Assembly (NCBI GenBank): GCA_945917985.1
Contig: CAMEIH010000023.1
Location: 1-39,832 of the forward strand
Origin: an uncultured Clostridium sp.
GTDB lineage: Bacteria > Bacillota > Clostridia > Lachnospirales > Lachnospiraceae
DNA: 39,832 nt
Direction: 5' to 3'
A program made the translations under genes and the position numbers. The notes under the pieces were generated by a model. The model was given only the letters and a program-made list of their open reading frames with translations, ran no database searches and had not been told where the DNA came from. Of the stretch, positions 36,280 to 39,832 are shown one piece after another. The number at the start of each line of letters is the position of its first letter. Positions within the stretch are counted from its first letter, which is position 1.

Positions 36280-39138
36280 ATGGCCAAAATAAAAGTGCAT
36301 GAACTTGCAAAAGAATTAGATAGACAGAGTAAGGAAATTATTGCATTCCTGCAGGAAAAGGGAATAGAGGTAAAGGCAGCCCAGAGTTCTGTTGAGGAGG
36401 ATGCGGCAGCTTTGGTTCGCAGTGCTTTCGGACAAAAAAACAGTGCGAAGGCAGAGCCTGTGAAGGAGGAAATTCCTGAAAAAAAGGAGACTCCGGCAAA
36501 GGAAGAGGCAGCTCCCGTAAAAGATGCCGAATCCCCTTTAAAGGAAACTGTGACAGAGAAAAGCGGAGAGGAAGTACCAAAAAAGAAAAAGAAGATTATT
36601 TTTGTGAGCAATCCTCACAACAGTAATAACAATTTTGCCAAGGGACAGCGTCCGGGTAACGGCAGACCCATGCAGAACGGAAACAGACCGGCAGCCCAGG
36701 GAAATAACAATGTCGGAAGAACCCAGGGAAGAAGTCAGGATGCTCCTCATAAAATTATTAAGCCTCTCACAGCGCCTTCCATGCCCGATACCATGAAGCC
36801 TGATTTTAAACAGAATGCAAGAAGAATGGAGGAGGGAAGAAATGCAGCAAGAAATACGGTGAGAACAGAAGGAAGACCGGATGGAGGAATGAATAAGCCC
36901 CAGAGCGCACCTGCAGGAAATACTGTGAAACCGGTAAAAGAGGAGAGATATCAGAAAAATGAAAGAACTCCGGGAAGTGATTTTAGCAATCAGGAACAAA
37001 GGCCTTCGAGGAACGACTCCAGGGGATCTTCTTTTGGTAATCGTCCAAATAATCAGAATAACAGGGCTGATTTCCGCGGTAATGGCAATAATCAGGGTGG
37101 TAACAGACCTGGTAACAATAGTGGGCGCCCTGAAAGAGGAAATGGAGGGCAGGATAATAGATTCAGAAAGCCTGAAAGGCAGAATAAGAATTTCATTCCC
37201 GACGCGCCGATTCAGGATGCCGAAAAACATAGAGACGAAGAAAAGCGCAGAAACAATCAGGAGCGCGACAAGAAGTCAAGGAAAGACTTCATCTATGAGG
37301 AAGATGATGTAGCAGTAAAGGGAAGAAATAAAGCCGGTAAATTCATCAAACCTGAGAAGAAAGTGGAAGAGGCTAAAGAAGAACAGATCAAGGTGATCAC
37401 GCTTCCGGAATCTCTTACAATCAAGGAGCTTGCCGATAAGATGAAGATGCAGCCCTCGGCGATCATTAAAAAGCTGTTCCTGGAGGGCAAGATCGTTACG
37501 GTGAACTCGGAAATTTCTTATGAAGATGCTGAAAATATTGCAATTGATTATGATATCATCTGTGAAAAAGAAGTAAAGGTCGATGTTATCGAAGAACTGC
37601 TTAAGGAAGAGGAAGAAGCAGATGATAATCTGCTAAGCAGACCTCCTGTTATCTGTGTTATGGGTCATGTTGATCACGGTAAGACGTCTCTTCTTGATGC
37701 AATCCGTAAGACAAATGTGACGGATAAAGAAGCCGGAGGTATCACACAGCACATAGGTGCGTATACTGTAAATGTTAACGGTCAGAGCATTACTTTCCTG
37801 GATACACCGGGACACGAGGCGTTTACCGCTATGCGTATGCGTGGCGCTAATTCCACAGATATTGCGATTTTGGTTGTTGCTGCCGATGACGGCGTGATGC
37901 CTCAGACTGTGGAAGCTATCAATCATGCAAAGGCTGCAGGGATTGAAATTATTGTCGCAGTCAATAAGATTGATAAGCCCGGTGCCAATATTGATAAGGT
38001 AAAGCAGGAAATGACGGAGTATGAACTGATTCCCGTTGACTGGGGCGGAACGACGGAGTTCGTTCCCGTTTCGGCAAAATCAGGAGAAGGAATCGATACA
38101 CTTTTGGAAACAATTCTGCTGACTGCCGAAATTCTGGAATTGAAGGCAAATCCCAACAGACGTGCAAGAGGTCTTGTTATTGAGGCAGAGCTTGATAAAG
38201 GAAGAGGACCTGTAGCTACGGTTCTCGTACAGAAGGGTACCCTTCATGTAGGTGATTTTATTTCTGCGGGAGCAAGCCACGGCAAGGTAAGAGCCATGAT
38301 CGATGATAAGGGAAGAAGAGTGAAAGAGGCGCTTCCTTCCACCCCTGTTGAGATTCTCGGTCTTTCCGATGTTCCCAGTGCAGGCGAGGTATTTATTGCC
38401 CATGAAAGCGACAAGGTTGCCAAGTCCTATGCCGAGACCTATCTGGCACAGAATAAGGAAAAAATGCTGGAAGAGACAAAAGCAAAGATGTCTCTGGATG
38501 ATCTCTTTACCCAGATTCAGGCAGGTAATCTGAAGGAACTGAATATTATTGTTAAAGCAGATGTTCAGGGTAGTGTGGAAGCTGTTAAGCAGAGTCTCAT
38601 GAAGCTTTCCAACGAAGAAGTTGTGGTGAAATGTATTCACGGAGGTGTGGGTGCCATCAACGAATCCGATGTATCTCTGGCATCCGCATCCGCGGCTATT
38701 ATTATCGGTTTCAATGTCCGTCCCGATGCCATGGCTAAGACCATCGCGGAGAGAGAAGGCGTGGATATCAGACTGTACAGAGTCATCTATCAGGCAATTG
38801 AGGACATTGAAGCTGCTATGAAGGGAATGCTGGATCCTGTCTATGAGGAGAAGGTGATCGGTCATGCAGAAGTAAGACAGATATTCAAGGCATCTGCAGT
38901 GGGAAATATTGCAGGCTCCTATGTGCTTGACGGTGAATTCCAGAGAGACTGCAAGATTCGTATTACGAGAGAGGGCAACCAGATTTATGAGGGCCAGCTG
39001 AAATCACTGAAGAGATTTAAGGACGATGTGAAAGAAGTGAAAGCCGGATTTGAATGCGGTCTCGTATTTGAAGGTTTTGATCAGATGCAGGAGCTTGATA
39101 TTGTGGAAGCTTATATTATGGTGGAGGTTCCCAGGTGA
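36280..39138 (+). CDS. infB: Translation initiation factor IF-2
   Basis: 952-residue GTPase that brings fMet-tRNA to the 30S subunit. An N-terminal IF2_N domain ([32 protein letters not shown]) is followed by a long low-complexity N/G/R/Q-rich linker (residues ~105-340). A second IF2_N-like helix is [28 protein letters not shown]. The G domain has [18 protein letters not shown] and AVNKIDKPG, followed by domains II to IV ([55 protein letters not shown]). The long linker is common in Clostridia and varies in length between strains. ATG with GGAGGTAGTAG upstream. rbfA overlaps by four bases. Confidence 0.98.
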   Translation: MAKIKVHELAKELDRQSKEIIAFLQEKGIEVKAAQSSVEEDAAALVRSAFGQKNSAKAEPVKEEIPEKKETPAKEEAAPVKDAESPLKETVTEKSGEEVPKKKKKIIFVSNPHNSNNNFAKGQRPGNGRPMQNGNRPAAQGNNNVGRTQGRSQDAPHKIIKPLTAPSMPDTMKPDFKQNARRMEEGRNAARNTVRTEGRPDGGMNKPQSAPAGNTVKPVKEERYQKNERTPGSDFSNQEQRPSRNDSRGSSFGNRPNNQNNRADFRGNGNNQGGNRPGNNSGRPERGNGGQDNRFRKPERQNKNFIPDAPIQDAEKHRDEEKRRNNQERDKKSRKDFIYEEDDVAVKGRNKAGKFIKPEKKVEEAKEEQIKVITLPESLTIKELADKMKMQPSAIIKKLFLEGKIVTVNSEISYEDAENIAIDYDIICEKEVKVDVIEELLKEEEEADDNLLSRPPVICVMGHVDHGKTSLLDAIRKTNVTDKEAGGITQHIGAYTVNVNGQSITFLDTPGHEAFTAMRMRGANSTDIAILVVAADDGVMPQTVEAINHAKAAGIEIIVAVNKIDKPGANIDKVKQEMTEYELIPVDWGGTTEFVPVSAKSGEGIDTLLETILLTAEILELKANPNRRARGLVIEAELDKGRGPVATVLVQKGTLHVGDFISAGASHGKVRAMIDDKGRRVKEALPSTPVEILGLSDVPSAGEVFIAHESDKVAKSYAETYLAQNKEKMLEETKAKMSLDDLFTQIQAGNLKELNIIVKADVQGSVEAVKQSLMKLSNEEVVVKCIHGGVGAINESDVSLASASAAIIIGFNVRPDAMAKTIAEREGVDIRLYRVIYQAIEDIEAAMKGMLDPVYEEKVIGHAEVRQIFKASAVGNIAGSYVLDGEFQRDCKIRITREGNQIYEGQLKSLKRFKDDVKEVKAGFECGLVFEGFDQMQELDIVEAYIMVEVPR

Positions 39139-39509
39139 GAAAGAACAGTATGAAAAATACCCGTATCAACGGGGAGGTGCAGCGTGTACTGGCAGAAGTG
39201 ATCAGAGGAGAAATCAAAGATCCCAGGATCAGTCCTCTCACCTCAGTGATTGCCGTGGAAGTGGCGCCTGATTTAAAGACCTGTAAGGCATGGATCAGTG
39301 TGTATGGAGATGAGCAGGCAAAGAAAGATACCCTGGCAGGGTTAAAGAGTGCGGAAGGTTATATTAAGAACCAGCTTGCTAAGCAGATTAATCTTCGAAA
39401 TACTCCGGAAATCCATTTTATCGTGGATGAATCCATTGCCTACGGCGTCAGAATGTCTAAGCTCATTGATGATGTAATTAAAAATGATGAAGAAGGTAAC
39501 AAAGAGTAG
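39135..39509 (+). CDS. rbfA: 30S ribosome-binding factor RbfA
   Basis: 124-residue KH-like factor for 16S rRNA processing and cold adaptation. Hallmarks are [52 protein letters not shown] and [21 protein letters not shown]. The GTG start at 39135 overlaps the infB stop (TGA at 39136-39138) and has GGAGG seven bases upstream, so translation is coupled; a later ATG at 39150 lacks such a site, and the family N-terminus MRKNS-KNTRI matches the GTG start. Typical placement between infB and nrnA in Firmicutes. Confidence 0.95.
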   Translation: MRKNSMKNTRINGEVQRVLAEVIRGEIKDPRISPLTSVIAVEVAPDLKTCKAWISVYGDEQAKKDTLAGLKSAEGYIKNQLAKQINLRNTPEIHFIVDESIAYGVRMSKLIDDVIKNDEEGNKE

Positions 39510-39526
39510 TTTTAGGAAGTGATGAA

Positions 39527-39832
39527 ATGAATATTTATGAGGAAGTAAAAGATGCAAAAACCATCGGGATCAGCGGACATATCCGCCCCGATGGTGATTG
39601 CGTGGGCTCCTGTATGGGATTATATCTGTATTTAAAGAAGGTATGTCCTCAGGCAGCCATACAGGTGATGCTTGAAAAGCCGGCAGATGTCTTTTCATGC
39701 ATCAAAGGTGTAGAAGAGATTCATTCCGACTTTAAACCCATCACAGAAAAATTTGATGTCTATATTGCTCTTGATTCGGAAAAAACCAGGATCGGAGAAG
39801 CAGAGAAATACTTTGATCAGGCAGAAAAGAGA
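39527..39832 (+). CDS. nrnA: Bifunctional oligoribonuclease/pAp phosphatase NrnA, 5' part
   Basis: First 102 codons of a DHH-family phosphoesterase; the gene runs past the window end. The DHH signature motif is GISGHIRPDGDCVGSCMGLYLYLK, where His and the two Asp (RPDGD) bind manganese, and the second acidic motif is in DVYIALDSEKTRIGEAEKY. NrnA degrades short oligoribonucleotides and dephosphorylates 3'-phosphoadenosine 5'-phosphate. AGGAAGTG precedes the ATG. The rbfA-nrnA order is as in Bacillus and most Clostridia. The DHHA1 domain would lie outside the window. Confidence 0.92.
   Translation, partial: MNIYEEVKDAKTIGISGHIRPDGDCVGSCMGLYLYLKKVCPQAAIQVMLEKPADVFSCIKGVEEIHSDFKPITEKFDVYIALDSEKTRIGEAEKYFDQAEKR

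Noticed and set aside
1-39832. tRNA, rRNA, CRISPR arrays, insertion sequences, phage genes or toxin-antitoxin pairs
   Set aside because: Looked for throughout; no direct-repeat arrays with spacers, transposase motifs, cloverleaf-like sequences or recognisable toxin-antitoxin pairs were found.

Overview
The window looks like chromosomal DNA of a Gram-positive anaerobe of the Clostridia, most likely a Lachnospiraceae gut bacterium. The reasons are the Firmicutes-type rimP-nusA-ylxR-ylxQ-infB-rbfA-nrnA order, strong AGGAGG-type ribosome binding sites, pyrB-pyrI with a zinc-binding regulatory chain, and several small proteins (DUF5050-like, DUF6472-like) that I associate with this family. No rRNA, tRNA, CRISPR array, insertion sequence or phage module was seen. 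Most of the window is ordinary core genome; the accessory, regulated part is a sugar-uptake locus at about 19.0-27.5 kb.

Layout. 0.05-1.8 kb: end of a fatty-acid locus (fabH, a MarR/FabT-like regulator, a small conserved protein). 1.9-3.5 kb: a small DUF2007-like protein and an RlmD/TrmA-type RNA methyltransferase. 3.6-5.6 kb, minus strand: pyrI, pyrB and a nitroreductase. 5.7-6.6 kb: a PH-domain protein and, on the minus strand, a small membrane protein. 6.6-11.0 kb: a folate operon, folC-folE-HD protein-folP-folB/folK fusion, then a small Cys-rich protein. 11.0-12.1 kb, minus strand: an anchored DUF5050-like protein. 12.2-19.0 kb: pheA (chorismate mutase/prephenate dehydratase), then a tight run of DUF815 AAA ATPase, Ppx/GppA-HD phosphatase, polyphosphate kinase and Maf.

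19.05-27.5 kb: a sugar ABC-transport operon. It has a leader full of LacI-type palindromes, a lipoprotein binding-protein gene broken by an in-frame TAG, two MalF/MalG-type permeases without an ATPase, a LacI regulator, an uncharacterised 617-residue protein, a zinc-ribbon microprotein and a GH53 galactanase without a visible signal peptide. The order resembles the Bacillus ganSPQAB galactan system (established knowledge), with the unknown protein in the place of the GH42 galactosidase (inference).

27.6-34.0 kb: a small acidic protein, an 11-residue-repeat coiled-coil protein, then a dGTPase-like HD hydrolase, GDP-mannose pyrophosphorylase, UDP-glucose dehydrogenase and a CPBP membrane protease, suggesting cell-surface polysaccharide precursor supply. 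34.0 kb to the end: the rimP-nusA-infB translation and transcription operon, whose best promoter lies inside the preceding gene, upstream of an intrinsic terminator. The last gene, nrnA, runs off the window.

The points most worth a second look are the amber-interrupted binding protein and its cluster of odd codons, the operator array, the unknown protein beside an apparently intracellular GH53, the HD protein in the folate operon, the DUF815-polyphosphate cluster and the probable nusA-operon attenuator.
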